A DNA stretch of 64,000 bases from Burkholderiales bacterium (GTDB lineage Bacteria; Pseudomonadota; Gammaproteobacteria; Burkholderiales; Usitatibacteraceae). Position numbers and translations under genes: made by a program. The stretch is from NCBI GenBank assembly GCA_019634955.1, contig JAHCAK010000005.1:58248-122247 (forward strand), in the 5' to 3' direction. Positions 16,103 through 25,393 of the stretch are shown piece after piece. The first letter of the stretch is position 1. Each line of letters starts with the position of its first letter. Below the pieces are notes generated by a model. That model worked only from the letters and a program-made list of their open reading frames with translations, did not search any database and was not told the origin of the DNA.

Positions 16103-17185
16103 TCAGCGGCCAGCGAGGAACGCCTCCAATTCCGCGGCCGGGGCGTTCTTTTCCACCGTCGCGGCACCGAGTCGATCCAGGAGGACGAGCGTGATGCGCC
16201 CCGATTCGTTCTTCTTGTCACGCCCCATCGCGTCCAGCCACCTGTCGGCCGGGAGGCGGGGGGGTGCAACCGGCAGGCCGGCGCGGCGCAGCAGCGCCTC
16301 GAGGCGGTGCGCGTCGGATTCCGGGGCCCGGCCTAGGCGGGCCGAGAACCGTGCGGCCATCACCATGCCGGCCGCCACGGCCTCCCCGTGTAGCCACGTT
16401 CCATAGCCCTCCAGCGTCTCGATGGCATGGCCGAAGGTGTGGCCGAGGTTCAGCAGCGCCCGGGGTCCGGCTTCCCGCTCGTCCAGCGCCACGATCCTGG
16501 CCTTGATCTCGCAGGAACGAAGGATGGCGCGGGAAAGGGCCTCGGGGTCGCGGGCGCGAAGCCGCTCCACGTGCTCCTCCAGCCAGCCGAGGAACTCGAT
16601 GTCCCCGAGGGCCCCGTACTTGACCACCTCGGCGAGGCCTGCGGCGAGCTCCCGGTCGGGCAGCGTATCGAGGGTCGCGGTGTCGGCGACCACCGCGAGC
16701 GGCTGGTGGAAAGCGCCGATCATGTTCTTGCCGAGCGGGTGGTTGACCCCGGTCTTGCCGCCGACGGAGGAGTCGACCTGCGCGAGCAGGGTCGTGGGAA
16801 CCTGGATGAAGGGCACGCCGCGCTGGTAGGTGGCCGCCGCGAATCCCGCGAGGTCGCCCACGACGCCACCCCCGAGCGCGACGATGACGGTCTTGCGGTC
16901 GGCCTGCGCGGCCAGGAGCTCGCCGTACACCCGGTCGAGCGTCTCCCACCGCTTCTCGGCCTCCCCGTCGGGAATCACGACGCGGAACGAGGTCGCGCCG
17001 CACGCGGCGATGGCGCGCTCCACCGCCTCGGCGTAGAGCGGCGCGACGGTGGTATTGGTGACCACGGCTGCGCGGCGAGAGGCAAGGTGGGGGGAGAGCA
17101 GCTCCGCCCGAGCGAGCAGTCCGCGCCCGATGTGGATGGGATAGCTGCGGTCGCCGAGCCCCACGGTGAGGGTGCGGAGCGTCAT
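16103..17185 (-). CDS. aroB: 3-dehydroquinate synthase
   Basis: A 360-residue enzyme converting DAHP to 3-dehydroquinate, the second shikimate step, using NAD and a divalent metal. Family motifs include [38 protein letters not shown] and the metal-binding GHTFGHAIE near residue 250. Length is normal. The start overlaps the aroK stop as ATGA, so the two are coupled. The position behind pilMNOPQ-aroK is the classical proteobacterial arrangement. Confidence 0.96.
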   Translation of the reverse strand: MTLRTLTVGLGDRSYPIHIGRGLLARAELLSPHLASRRAAVVTNTTVAPLYAEAVERAIAACGATSFRVVIPDGEAEKRWETLDRVYGELLAAQADRKTVIVALGGGVVGDLAGFAAATYQRGVPFIQVPTTLLAQVDSSVGGKTGVNHPLGKNMIGAFHQPLAVVADTATLDTLPDRELAAGLAEVVKYGALGDIEFLGWLEEHVERLRARDPEALSRAILRSCEIKARIVALDEREAGPRALLNLGHTFGHAIETLEGYGTWLHGEAVAAGMVMAARFSARLGRAPESDAHRLEALLRRAGLPVAPPRLPADRWLDAMGRDKKNESGRITLVLLDRLGAATVEKNAPAAELEAFLAGR

Positions 17186-17724
17186 GGTGACGCTTCCTCC
17201 GACCTGCGCGCGTGGTCCTCGAGCACGTGGGCGATCCGGCCGGCGAGCGAGCCGGCGCTGGGTGTTCCGCTCTCCACCACGACGTGCGCCGTTTCCCGGT
17301 AGAGCGGGTCCCGCGCCGCGAGGAGCGCAGCGAGAGTCTCGCGGCGGTCGCCGGTGGCAAGCAGCGGCCGGGCCGAGTCGTGGCGCGTGCGTTCGTGGAG
17401 GTGGTCGAGGTCGGCGTGGAGATAGACGACGGTGCCGTGCTCCCGCATCAGCCGCCGGTTCTCCGCTGCGAGGACCGCTCCGCCGCCGGTGGCGATGACC
17501 GCGCCGGGCCGGCCTGCCAGCTCGGCGAGGACGGCCGACTCGCGGCGCCGGAATCCCGCCTCGCCCTCGATCTCGAAGATCGTGGCGATGGGCACGCCGG
17601 TGCGCTCGACGATCTCGCGGTCGCAGTCGAAGAACTCCCGGCCGAGCCGGCGCGCGAGCGCCCGGCCGACGGTGCTCTTGCCCGCGCCCATCATGCCGAC
17701 GAGAAAGACGTTGCCTGGATCCAT
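17182..17724 (-). CDS. aroK: shikimate kinase
   Basis: A 180-residue kinase that phosphorylates shikimate at the 3-hydroxyl. The P-loop [11 protein letters not shown] is at residues 10-20, the shikimate-binding DCDREI and [13 protein letters not shown] follow, and the TGGGAV segment is near residue 80. It lies 73 bases after pilQ, separated by a terminator-like hairpin, so it may have both read-through and its own expression. It is translationally coupled to aroB. Confidence 0.96.
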   Translation of the reverse strand: MDPGNVFLVGMMGAGKSTVGRALARRLGREFFDCDREIVERTGVPIATIFEIEGEAGFRRRESAVLAELAGRPGAVIATGGGAVLAAENRRLMREHGTVVYLHADLDHLHERTRHDSARPLLATGDRRETLAALLAARDPLYRETAHVVVESGTPSAGSLAGRIAHVLEDHARRSEEASP

Positions 17725-17750
17725 CCCTGGGAAAGGATAGCGCAGAAACG

Positions 17751-17777
17751 AAAGGCCCCGGCGGTGCCGGGGCCTTT
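17751..17777 (-). terminator. intrinsic terminator between pilQ and aroK
   Basis: A perfect 11-bp inverted repeat (17751-17761 with 17767-17777) with a 5-base loop, between the pilQ stop and the aroK start. On the minus strand the stem is followed by TTTCGTTTCTG, a short U-rich tract. This would reduce, but perhaps not abolish, transcription from the pil genes into aroKB. Confidence 0.65.
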
Positions 17778-17797
17778 GTTGCCGGGTGCCGCCGCGA

Positions 17798-20002
17798 TCA
17801 GCGGATCGTGAGCGAGTCCTTCACGATCTTCGGCGTGACGAAGATGAGGAGCTCGGTCTTGTCGTCCTGCTTCACCGTGTTCTTGAAGAGGTGGCCGATC
17901 ACGGGCACGTCGCCGAGCAGCGGCACCTTCTCGACCGTCGTGCGCGTCGTCTGCTCGAAGATGCCCCCGAGCACGATGGTGTCGCCGTTGTCGCACAGGA
18001 CCTGGGTCGTGACCCGCTTCGTGTCGATGGAAGGGATGCCGGCGAAGATCTGGCCCACCGAGTCCTTCTTCACCTCGAGGTCCATGATGATGCGGTCGTC
18101 CGGCGTGATGCGCGGCGTGACGGCGAGCTCGAGCACGGCGGGCTTGAAGGCGATGGTCGTCGCGCCGCTCGCGGCCGCCGTCTCGTAGGGGATCTCGGTG
18201 CCCTGGGAGATGACCGCCTTCTTCTTGTCGGCGGTGATCACGCGGGGGCTAGAGACCACCTTGCCCCGGTTGTCGGCCTCGAGGGCGGAGAGCTCGATGT
18301 TCACGAGGTTGCCGCTGCCGAGGTTCAGGATCGACAGGGCGAGCGATCCCGCCGCACCGACCACCGGCAGGTTCACGTTGAGCTGCTCGGGCTGTCCGCC
18401 GGCGGGCACCGCGCCCTGCGGGCCGCGGTCGAAGGTCTGCGTGCCGCCTGGCGTGGTGAGCACCGCGGAGCCGCGCGACAGGGGGTTGTTCGAGAGCGGC
18501 GACACGGTGTCGGTGAGCGAGCCGGAGACCCCGTAGTTGCGGCCGCCGGAGGAGAACGCCGATTGCGTGCCGAAGCGCGCGCCCAGCTGGCGGCCCCACT
18601 TGTCGTCGGCGATCACGATGCGCGCCTCGATCATGACCTGGCGCACCGGGACGTCGAGCTGCTGGATGAGGCGGCGGGCCTCCTCCAGGCGCGCGCCAGT
18701 GTCCTGGACGAACAGCGTGTTGGTGCGCTCGTCTACGGTGGCGCTGCCGCGCTTGGACAGGATCTTCTGGTCCTTGTCCGAGAGCAGCTTCTTGAGGTCG
18801 TCCGCCTTGGCGTAGGAGAGCGCGAAGGACTCGGTCCGCAGGGGCTCGAGGTCCGAGATCTGGGCGTTCGCCTCGAGGGCGAGCTTCTCCTTGGCGGCCA
18901 GCTCGTCCGTCGGCGCGATCAGCACCACGTTGCCGTTCTTGCGCTTGGAGAGGCCCTTGGACTGCAGGATGATGTCGAGGGCCTGGTCCCAGGGCACGTC
19001 CTTCAGCCGCAGCGTGAGGTTGCCGCCGACGGTGTCGCTCGTGATGATGTTCAGGCCCGTGAAGTCCGCGATCACCTGGAGCACGGCGCGCACTTCCACG
19101 TTCTGGAAGTTGAGCGAGAGCTTCTCGCCGGCGTAGCCGGGCGTCGAGCTCTGGACGAGCTTGTTCGGATCCTCCTTGACGGGCTTCACCTCGAGGATGA
19201 ACTGCGTGTCCGTCTGGTAGGCCGAGTACTCCCAGATGCCGCGCGGCTCGATCACCATGCGGGCGTTGCCGCCCTGCTCGAAGGTGTCGACGAAGCGCAC
19301 CGGCGTGCCGAAGTCGCCCACGTCCAGGCGGCGCACGAGGTTCTTCGGGACCGAGCTGTTGATGAAGTCGATCAGGATCGAACGGCCCTGCTGGCGGATG
19401 TCGATCCCGGTATTGGCAGAGGAAAGGTCGACGATGACGCGGCCCTCGCCGGCGTTGCCGCGGCGGAAGTCGACGTCGCGGATGTTCTGGCGCACCGTGC
19501 CGGGCGCGGCTTCCGCGAAGACGGTGGAGACGGCGGCGCCGGACGCGGCCGCCGCGGGAACGGAGGCGGCGGGCGCCTGCGAGCCGTCGATCGTCACCAC
19601 CAGGAGCTTGCCGTCCAGCGCCGCGGTGTAGGTGAGGCTTCGCGTGAGGTTCATCACGAGGCGCGTGCGGTTGGCCGTCTGCACCACGGAGACGCTCTTC
19701 AGGTCGCCCTCGCCGGCCTCGACTTGGGTCTTGCCCAGGGCGCTGGAGGTGTCGGGAAGGTCGACGGCGATCCGCGCGGGGTTGGTGACCGCGAAGCTCT
19801 GCGGGAGCGTGGCGAGCGCCTCCTTCATGCCCACCTTGACCAGGATCTTGCCGCCCTGGACGGAGGAGAAGCTGATCGACTCGACCACATTCTTGGCCGC
19901 GCCCTGCGCCCAGGCGAGCGGGGCGGCGAGCGCGAGAGCGAGCGCCGTGACGGCGGCCGGCAGCGCGCCGGTGGTTCGGATGCGGAAGAAGTTGGAGGTC
20001 AC
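17798..20002 (-). CDS. pilQ: type IV pilus secretin PilQ
   Basis: A 734-residue outer-membrane secretin through which the pilus exits. It starts with a GTG at 20002 overlapping the pilP stop (GTGA). A signal sequence follows (TALALALAAPLAWAQ). Two AMIN domains (about residues 35-280) should bind peptidoglycan, then come a secretin/TonB short N-terminal domain and N1 domain (about 310-480), and the secretin channel (about 500-730) with VSSPRVITADKKKAVISQG, a conserved secretin segment. Length is normal for proteobacterial PilQ. It is the last of the pilMNOPQ genes. Confidence 0.95.
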   Translation of the reverse strand: MTSNFFRIRTTGALPAAVTALALALAAPLAWAQGAAKNVVESISFSSVQGGKILVKVGMKEALATLPQSFAVTNPARIAVDLPDTSSALGKTQVEAGEGDLKSVSVVQTANRTRLVMNLTRSLTYTAALDGKLLVVTIDGSQAPAASVPAAAASGAAVSTVFAEAAPGTVRQNIRDVDFRRGNAGEGRVIVDLSSANTGIDIRQQGRSILIDFINSSVPKNLVRRLDVGDFGTPVRFVDTFEQGGNARMVIEPRGIWEYSAYQTDTQFILEVKPVKEDPNKLVQSSTPGYAGEKLSLNFQNVEVRAVLQVIADFTGLNIITSDTVGGNLTLRLKDVPWDQALDIILQSKGLSKRKNGNVVLIAPTDELAAKEKLALEANAQISDLEPLRTESFALSYAKADDLKKLLSDKDQKILSKRGSATVDERTNTLFVQDTGARLEEARRLIQQLDVPVRQVMIEARIVIADDKWGRQLGARFGTQSAFSSGGRNYGVSGSLTDTVSPLSNNPLSRGSAVLTTPGGTQTFDRGPQGAVPAGGQPEQLNVNLPVVGAAGSLALSILNLGSGNLVNIELSALEADNRGKVVSSPRVITADKKKAVISQGTEIPYETAAASGATTIAFKPAVLELAVTPRITPDDRIIMDLEVKKDSVGQIFAGIPSIDTKRVTTQVLCDNGDTIVLGGIFEQTTRTTVEKVPLLGDVPVIGHLFKNTVKQDDKTELLIFVTPKIVKDSLTIR

Positions 20003-20520
20003 TTTCTGTCCCCTTTTGCGGTCTCTTCGAGTAGCGGCAGCACGCTCTGCCGCTCGGCCCAGTCCCCGGCGCTGTCCTGGACGATTTCCTTCAGCTTGAT
20101 CTCGGCGTCGGTGATGTCGGTGATGAGGCCGAAGTTCTGCCCCATGTAGTTGCCCTTCTTCACGCGATACAGAGTCTTCTCGGCCCTCACGATGGCGAAG
20201 ATGTCCTTGCCCTGCTGCAGGGTGCCGACCATCTTGAGCTGCTCGAGCGGGAATGCCTCGAGGGGCTCCTTGCGGCGGTTGAGGTCGGGCGCGATGCCGC
20301 CGGCGCCCTCCTTCGAGGTGATCTTCCGGGGCTTGAACGGGTCAGGCAGGTCGAAGCCCTCGTACGTGAACGGCTCGAAAGGCTTCACCGCCGGCAGCGG
20401 GTCGATCTTCCGCGGCAGGCTCTTCTCGGAGTCCTTCACGAACTGGCGCAGCTCGTCGATCTCCGAGCTGCAGGACACGAGCAACAGCGCCGCGGCGGGC
20501 ACGACGAACCAGCGCGTCAT
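19999..20520 (-). CDS. pilP: type IV pilus assembly lipoprotein PilP
   Basis: A 173-residue lipoprotein with lipobox LLLVSCSS (lipidated Cys17). The C-terminal PilP beta domain (PLEQLKMVGTLQQGKDIFAIV) binds the secretin, and the linker (DLPDPFKPRK) contacts PilN-PilO. It is overlapped with pilO at its start and with pilQ at its end. Together with PilM, PilN and PilO it forms the alignment complex joining the inner-membrane motor to PilQ. Confidence 0.94.
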   Translation of the reverse strand: MTRWFVVPAAALLLVSCSSEIDELRQFVKDSEKSLPRKIDPLPAVKPFEPFTYEGFDLPDPFKPRKITSKEGAGGIAPDLNRRKEPLEAFPLEQLKMVGTLQQGKDIFAIVRAEKTLYRVKKGNYMGQNFGLITDITDAEIKLKEIVQDSAGDWAERQSVLPLLEETAKGDRK

Positions 20521-21161
20521 TTCTTCGCCCCCTTGGCGGCCTTGTCCTTGGCGGCCTTCTTCTGCTTGGCGATCTCTTCCTCGTCGAGGTAGCGGTAGGT
20601 CTTGGCCACCGCCTCCATCGCGAGGGTGCCCTCCTTGGAGGGCGGGTCGATCTTGAGGTCCGTGAGCAGCACGATGCGGGGCATCTTGGCCACGTCGCTC
20701 GCGAACGCACCGAGGTCGTGGTAGTTGCCCGTGACCTTGAGGTTGACCGGCAGCTCGGCGTAGAACTCGGTGAAGTTCTCGTTCGGGCTGGGCTTGAACA
20801 GCTCGAAGGCGAGGCCGCGACCGAGGCCCGCCTGGTTGATGTCGATGAGGAGCGCGTCCATCTCGCTCCTGTTGGGCAGCTGCTTGAGGAGCGCCCCGAA
20901 GGACTGCTCGATCTCGGCGCGCTGCTGCTTGTAGGCCTCGAGGTTCACCGCGAGCTTCTTCTTCTCGAGGAACGCCTGTTTCTGCTTGTCGACCTCGACC
21001 CGGCCGGCCTCGATGGCCTCGTTCTGGCCCTGCCACAGCAGGAAGAAGGCGCCGACCTGGATGGCGAGGAAGGCGAGGAGGAAGGCCCCGATCTTGATCG
21101 GCCAGGGCCAGTTGCCCGGCTGCCTGTAGTCGAGGGTCCGCAGTTCGTCGAGAAGGTTCAT
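20517..21161 (-). CDS. pilO: type IV pilus assembly protein PilO
   Basis: A 214-residue bitopic inner-membrane protein. One membrane helix (GAFLLAFLAIQVGAFFLLW, about residues 26-45) is followed by a coiled coil (EAGRVEVDKQKQAFLEKKK) and the ferredoxin-like periplasmic domain. The C-terminal tail is lysine- and alanine-rich. It forms a heterodimer with PilN. Both ends overlap neighbouring genes by 4 bases. Confidence 0.94.
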   Translation of the reverse strand: MNLLDELRTLDYRQPGNWPWPIKIGAFLLAFLAIQVGAFFLLWQGQNEAIEAGRVEVDKQKQAFLEKKKLAVNLEAYKQQRAEIEQSFGALLKQLPNRSEMDALLIDINQAGLGRGLAFELFKPSPNENFTEFYAELPVNLKVTGNYHDLGAFASDVAKMPRIVLLTDLKIDPPSKEGTLAMEAVAKTYRYLDEEEIAKQKKAAKDKAAKGAKK

Positions 21162-21772
21162 TTCTTCGCCCCCGCTGCGGCGCCGGCCGGCGCCCTGGCG
21201 GCGCTCTTGCCCTCTTCGGCCTTGGCGCGCTTGACGGAGATGTTCATGCTGAACTCGTTGACCCGCTTGTTCGGGTTGTTGTCGAGCAGCACCGCCTTGA
21301 TCTCGACGAGCTCGGGATTCTCGAGGTAGGGCGAGGCGCCGAGGTTCCTCATCAGGGTGGAGACGCGCGCGTTCGACTGCGCGTAGCCGATGACGTTGAC
21401 CTTCACGCCGGCCTGCTTGATGGCCTTGAGGTAGATGCCCTCGGGAAGCTGGCGAAGCAGCTGGTCAAGGAGCTGGACGGGCTCGGACCGGTTGCTCTGC
21501 AGGCCCTCGACCACCTGCTTCTTGGCGAGCAGCGACGCGGTCTCCTCCCGGATCTTGCGGATCTCCTCGATCTGCTTGTCGAGCTTGCCGATCTCGCCCT
21601 TCATGTAGGCGACGTTGGCCTGCTGCTGCTGGACCTGCTGGTCGAGGAAGAACCAGACGGCGCCGGCGGCCACGAGGCCCAGGAGCAACGAAAAGACGAG
21701 GATGCCGATGAACTGCTGCTGGCGGCGCTTTCGCTTCTCCTCCCGGTGCGGGAGCAGGTTGACGCGGATCAT
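21158..21772 (-). CDS. pilN: type IV pilus assembly protein PilN
   Basis: A 204-residue bitopic protein starting MIRVNLLPHREEKRKRR. The INLLP-type N-terminal motif is the part that docks into the PilM groove. One membrane helix (residues 22-43), a coiled coil and a ferredoxin-like domain follow. The C-terminus ends in an alanine-rich tail (AARAPAGAAAGAKK). The ATG at 21772 overlaps the pilM stop. Confidence 0.94.
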   Translation of the reverse strand: MIRVNLLPHREEKRKRRQQQFIGILVFSLLLGLVAAGAVWFFLDQQVQQQQANVAYMKGEIGKLDKQIEEIRKIREETASLLAKKQVVEGLQSNRSEPVQLLDQLLRQLPEGIYLKAIKQAGVKVNVIGYAQSNARVSTLMRNLGASPYLENPELVEIKAVLLDNNPNKRVNEFSMNISVKRAKAEEGKSAARAPAGAAAGAKK

Positions 21773-22866
21773 GACGGGTCGAACCTCCGCATCGCGAGGC
21801 CGCAGGCCACCATGAGCGACGGGGCGTCCAGGGTGAGCTGCCGAGGCTTGATCTTGGAGGACAGCGCCATGTTGGCGAACGGGTTCGCCACCAGGGTGTG
21901 CACCTGCGTGCGCTGCGCGACCATCTCCTCGAGGCCGTCGAGCATGGCGCAGCCGCCGGTGAGGAGGATGTGGTCGACCTTGTTGAACTGGGTCGAGGTG
22001 AAGAAGAACTGCAGGGCGCGCTGGATCTCGAGGACGATCTTCTCGTTGAACGGCGCCAGCACGTCCGGGCCGTAGTTCTCGGGCAGGCTGCCGACGCGCT
22101 TGGCCGCCTCGGCTTCCTCGGGCGGCATGTCGAACGCCCGCGCGATGTCCTGGGTGAGCTGGTTGCCCCCGATCTGCTGCTCGCGCGTGTAGACCGTCTG
22201 GCCGTTGTGCAGCACGGAGACGCGCGTGACGGTGGCCCCGATGTCGACGATGACGGTGACGTCGCTCTCCTTCACGCCCGAGGAGCCCTCGCAGATCAGC
22301 TCGAAGGCGCACTGCGAGGCGTAGGATTCGACGTCCATCACGATGGTCTTGAGGCCGGCCGCCTCGGCGGCCGCCACGCGGTCCTCGATCTTCTCCTTGC
22401 GGGAGGCGGCGATGAGCACCTCGACCTCGTCGTCCCCCGAGGGCGCCGGCCCCAGCACCTGGAAGTCCAGGTTCACCTCGTCCAGCGAGAACGGGATGTA
22501 CTGGTTGGCCTCGCTCTGGACGTTGCCCTCCATCTCCTCTTCGCGCTGGTTGCCCGGGAGGATCACCTTCTTCGTGATCACGGCCGCGGCGGGCAGGGCC
22601 ATCGCCACGTTCTTGATCCGGGAACCGAGGTTCTTGTGGGCGCGCTTGATCGCCTCGCCGGCGGCCTCGATGTTGGCGATGTTGCCGTCGACGACCGTGT
22701 CCTTGGGCAGCGGCTCGATCGCGTATCGCTCCACGCGATAGACGTTGCGCCCGGCCTCCGCGATCTCGACCATCTTCACGGAAGACGAGCTGATGTCGCA
22801 GCCGATGAGCGGCGGCGTCTTGGCCTTCAGGAAGTCGAATTGATCAGCGAGTTTTTCTTTAAGCAT
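21769..22866 (-). CDS. pilM: type IV pilus assembly ATPase-like protein PilM
   Basis: A 365-residue cytoplasmic actin-like protein. Nucleotide-fold motifs are GCDISSSSVKMVEI near residue 23, VIVDIGATVTRVSV near residue 200 and LTGGCAMLDGLEEM near residue 300. It binds the PilN N-terminus and links cytoplasmic motor parts to the PilN-PilO-PilP frame. It is the first gene of the operon. A sigma-70-type promoter with 17-base spacing lies about 40 bases upstream. The adjacent divergent gene is PBP1A, as in many proteobacteria. Confidence 0.95.
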   Translation of the reverse strand: MLKEKLADQFDFLKAKTPPLIGCDISSSSVKMVEIAEAGRNVYRVERYAIEPLPKDTVVDGNIANIEAAGEAIKRAHKNLGSRIKNVAMALPAAAVITKKVILPGNQREEEMEGNVQSEANQYIPFSLDEVNLDFQVLGPAPSGDDEVEVLIAASRKEKIEDRVAAAEAAGLKTIVMDVESYASQCAFELICEGSSGVKESDVTVIVDIGATVTRVSVLHNGQTVYTREQQIGGNQLTQDIARAFDMPPEEAEAAKRVGSLPENYGPDVLAPFNEKIVLEIQRALQFFFTSTQFNKVDHILLTGGCAMLDGLEEMVAQRTQVHTLVANPFANMALSSKIKPRQLTLDAPSLMVACGLAMRRFDPS

Positions 22867-22905
22867 GGTGGAGGCTTAGCACCCACTGCGAAGAATCTAC
22901 TTTAG

Positions 22906-22934
22906 ATGCTAGCAACAAGTCCTAGGAGTGTAAA
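22906..22934 (-). promoter_or_regulatory. sigma-70-type promoter for pilMNOPQ
   Basis: On the minus strand TTTACA (22934-22929) is followed by a 17-base spacer and TAGCAT (22911-22906). The expected start near 22899 would leave a leader of about 33 bases before pilM. Matches to consensus are 5 of 6 and 4 of 6. Confidence 0.55.
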
Positions 22935-22971
22935 GCATTTTGTCGGGAGGCCCCCGGAACCCCTGCCCGTC

Positions 22972-22977
22972 TATAAT
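22972..22977 (+). promoter_or_regulatory. -10 element for the PBP1A gene
   Basis: A perfect TATAAT 65 bases before the ATG of the PBP1A gene, in the divergent region shared with pilM. I see no convincing -35 at 16-18 bases upstream, so an activator may be needed or another element used. Confidence 0.45.
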
Positions 22978-23042
22978 GTCTGCCGGATTTCCCCGCCCGG
23001 CGGGGACCGGATCGTTCGCCCTTCCGCCCGGCCTTCCCGCCC

Positions 23043-25370
23043 ATGACTTCCCGCTGGTGGTTCTACCCTTCCCTGGTCGCGGTGTCGCTTGCCCTGGTGG
23101 CCGCCGGCGTCGGCGCGCTCACCGTGATCCTGCTCTGGCCGAACCTGCCATCCCTCGAGGCGCTCACGGACTACCGGCCGAAGATCCCGCTGCGGGTCTA
23201 CAGCGCCGAGGGGGAGCTGATCGGGGAGTTCGGCGAGGAAAAGCGCGCCGTCGTGCGCATCCAGGACGTCCCGGCGGTGATGAAGCACGCGATCCTCGCG
23301 GCGGAGGACGATCGGTTCTACCAGCACGGCGGCGTGGACTACCTCGGCGTGGCGCGGGCGGCGCTGGCGAACCTGCAGGGCCGCCGGGAGGGGGCCAGCA
23401 CGATCACGATGCAGGTGGCGAGGACCTTCTTCCTGACGCGGGAGAAGACGATCGCGCGAAAACTCTCCGAGATCCTCCTTGCCTTCAAGATCGAGGCGAG
23501 CCTCACCAAGGACCAGATCCTGGAGATCTACCTCAACCAGATCTTCCTCGGGAGCCGCGCCTACGGCTTCGCATCGGCCGCCGGCGTCTACTTCGGCAAG
23601 AGGCTTGGCGAACTCACGGCCGCGGAGGCCGCCATGCTGGCGGGGCTGCCGCAGGCGCCGTCCCGGCAGAATCCGTTCGTGAACCCCAAGCGGGCGCAGC
23701 AGCGCCAGCACTATGTCCTGCGCCGCATGAACGAGGTCGGCTGGCTCGCCGCCGAGGATTACCGGCGCGCGCTGGCCGAGCCGCTTCGCCTGAACCCGCA
23801 CCAGCGCGACACCTACCCGCTCAAGGCCGACTACGTGGCCGAAATGGCCCGGGCAGCCGTCTTCGAGCAGTACGGCGAGTCGGCCTACGTGAGCGGGATC
23901 CGGGTCGAGACCACGATACGGCGAAAGGACCAGGAAGCGGCCAACGCGGGCCTCCGGCAGGGCGTGCTCGACTACGATCGCCGGCACGGCTACCGCGGCC
24001 CGGAGGCGTACGTGAGCCTCCCGGCCGCGGAGGGCCCGGAACTCGAGGAAGCCGTCGAGGAGGCCCTCCAGGAGCGCGAGCCCATAGGCGACCTGGCGGC
24101 CGCGGTGGTCCTGCAGGCCTCGCCCCGCGAGGTCGTGGCGGTCATGCGGCGGGGCGACGTCATCCGGGTGTCTGGCGAGGGCCTCAAGTTCGCCGCCCGG
24201 GCCCTCGCGGAACGCACCCATCCCGACCGGGCCGTCCGCCGTGGCGCGGTGGTCCGCGTGCAGGCCGGGGAGAAGGGCGCTTGGGCCATCACGCAGGTGC
24301 CCAAGGTCGAGGCCGCCCTCGTGGCGCTCGACCCGGCCACCGGCGCGATCCGGGCGCTCGCGGGCGGCTTCGACTTCAATGCGAACAAGTTCAACCACGT
24401 GACGCAGGCCTGGCGCCAGCCGGGGTCGAGCTTCAAGCCCTTCATCTATTCGGCGGCGCTGGAGAAGGGGTTCACGCCTGCCACGGTCCTGAACGACGCG
24501 CCGTTCGTGATCGACGCCGCGAAGACGGGCGGCCAGCTCTGGGAGCCGAAGAACTACGACGGCAAGTACGAGGGCCCGATGCGGCTTCGCACCGCCATCG
24601 CCAAGTCGAAGAACATGGTCTCCATCCGGCTCCTGCAGGCGATCGGGCCGGACTATGCGCAGGACTACATCCAGCGCTTCGGCTTCGAGCCCAAGCTGCA
24701 TCCGCCCTACCTCACGATGGCGCTCGGGGCGGGATCGGCCACGCCGCTGCAGATGGCGAGCGCCTATGCCGTCTTCGCCAACGGCGGCTACCGGGTGAAG
24801 CCCTGGTACATCGCGCGCATCCTCGACGACCGCGGCACGACGCTCTACGAATCCTCCCCCGAGGTGGCGGGCGAGGGGGCGGAGCAGGTGCTCGACCCGC
24901 GCAACGCCTTCCTCATGTCGAGCCTCATGCGCGACGTGGTGCGAAGCGGGACGGCCACGCGGGCGCTCGCCCTGGGCCGGCAGGACCTGGCCGGGAAGAC
25001 GGGCACCACGAACGACCACATCGACGCCTGGTTCGCGGGCTACCAGGCCTCCCTCGTGGCGGTGGCCTGGATAGGATTCGACACGCCGACCTCGATGGGC
25101 GCGAACGAGACGGGGGGCATGGCCGCCTTGCCGATGTGGATCAGCTACATGGCGAAGGCGCTGAAGGGCGTTCCGGAAGCGGAGCTGGAGCCGCCGGAGG
25201 GCGTGGTGGCGGTCGCGATCGACCCGGCGACCGGCTTGCGCGAAACCGACGGACGCAGCCGCACGCTGGAGTTCTTCTACCAGGAAACGCTTCCGGGCTC
25301 GGGTGTCGAGGGCGGCGGGACGAGGGATTCCGCACGCCCGCCCGAGGAAGTGAAGAACCAGATCTTCTAG
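23043..25370 (+). CDS. mrcA: penicillin-binding protein 1A, bifunctional
   Basis: A 775-residue class A PBP that polymerises and cross-links peptidoglycan. A membrane anchor (residues 9-33) is followed by a family 51 glycosyltransferase with catalytic Glu88 in AAEDDRFYQHGGVD and the motif GASTITMQVARTFFL. An OB-like insert precedes the transpeptidase. The transpeptidase motifs are SSFK (Ser462), SKN in AIAKSKNMVS, and KTGTT in AGKTGTTND. Length is somewhat short of E. coli PBP1A but normal for betaproteobacteria. It is divergent from pilM, a conserved arrangement. Confidence 0.95.
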   Translation: MTSRWWFYPSLVAVSLALVAAGVGALTVILLWPNLPSLEALTDYRPKIPLRVYSAEGELIGEFGEEKRAVVRIQDVPAVMKHAILAAEDDRFYQHGGVDYLGVARAALANLQGRREGASTITMQVARTFFLTREKTIARKLSEILLAFKIEASLTKDQILEIYLNQIFLGSRAYGFASAAGVYFGKRLGELTAAEAAMLAGLPQAPSRQNPFVNPKRAQQRQHYVLRRMNEVGWLAAEDYRRALAEPLRLNPHQRDTYPLKADYVAEMARAAVFEQYGESAYVSGIRVETTIRRKDQEAANAGLRQGVLDYDRRHGYRGPEAYVSLPAAEGPELEEAVEEALQEREPIGDLAAAVVLQASPREVVAVMRRGDVIRVSGEGLKFAARALAERTHPDRAVRRGAVVRVQAGEKGAWAITQVPKVEAALVALDPATGAIRALAGGFDFNANKFNHVTQAWRQPGSSFKPFIYSAALEKGFTPATVLNDAPFVIDAAKTGGQLWEPKNYDGKYEGPMRLRTAIAKSKNMVSIRLLQAIGPDYAQDYIQRFGFEPKLHPPYLTMALGAGSATPLQMASAYAVFANGGYRVKPWYIARILDDRGTTLYESSPEVAGEGAEQVLDPRNAFLMSSLMRDVVRSGTATRALALGRQDLAGKTGTTNDHIDAWFAGYQASLVAVAWIGFDTPTSMGANETGGMAALPMWISYMAKALKGVPEAELEPPEGVVAVAIDPATGLRETDGRSRTLEFFYQETLPGSGVEGGGTRDSARPPEEVKNQIF

Positions 25371-25393
25371 GCAGCGAGGGGAGCGCGAGAACG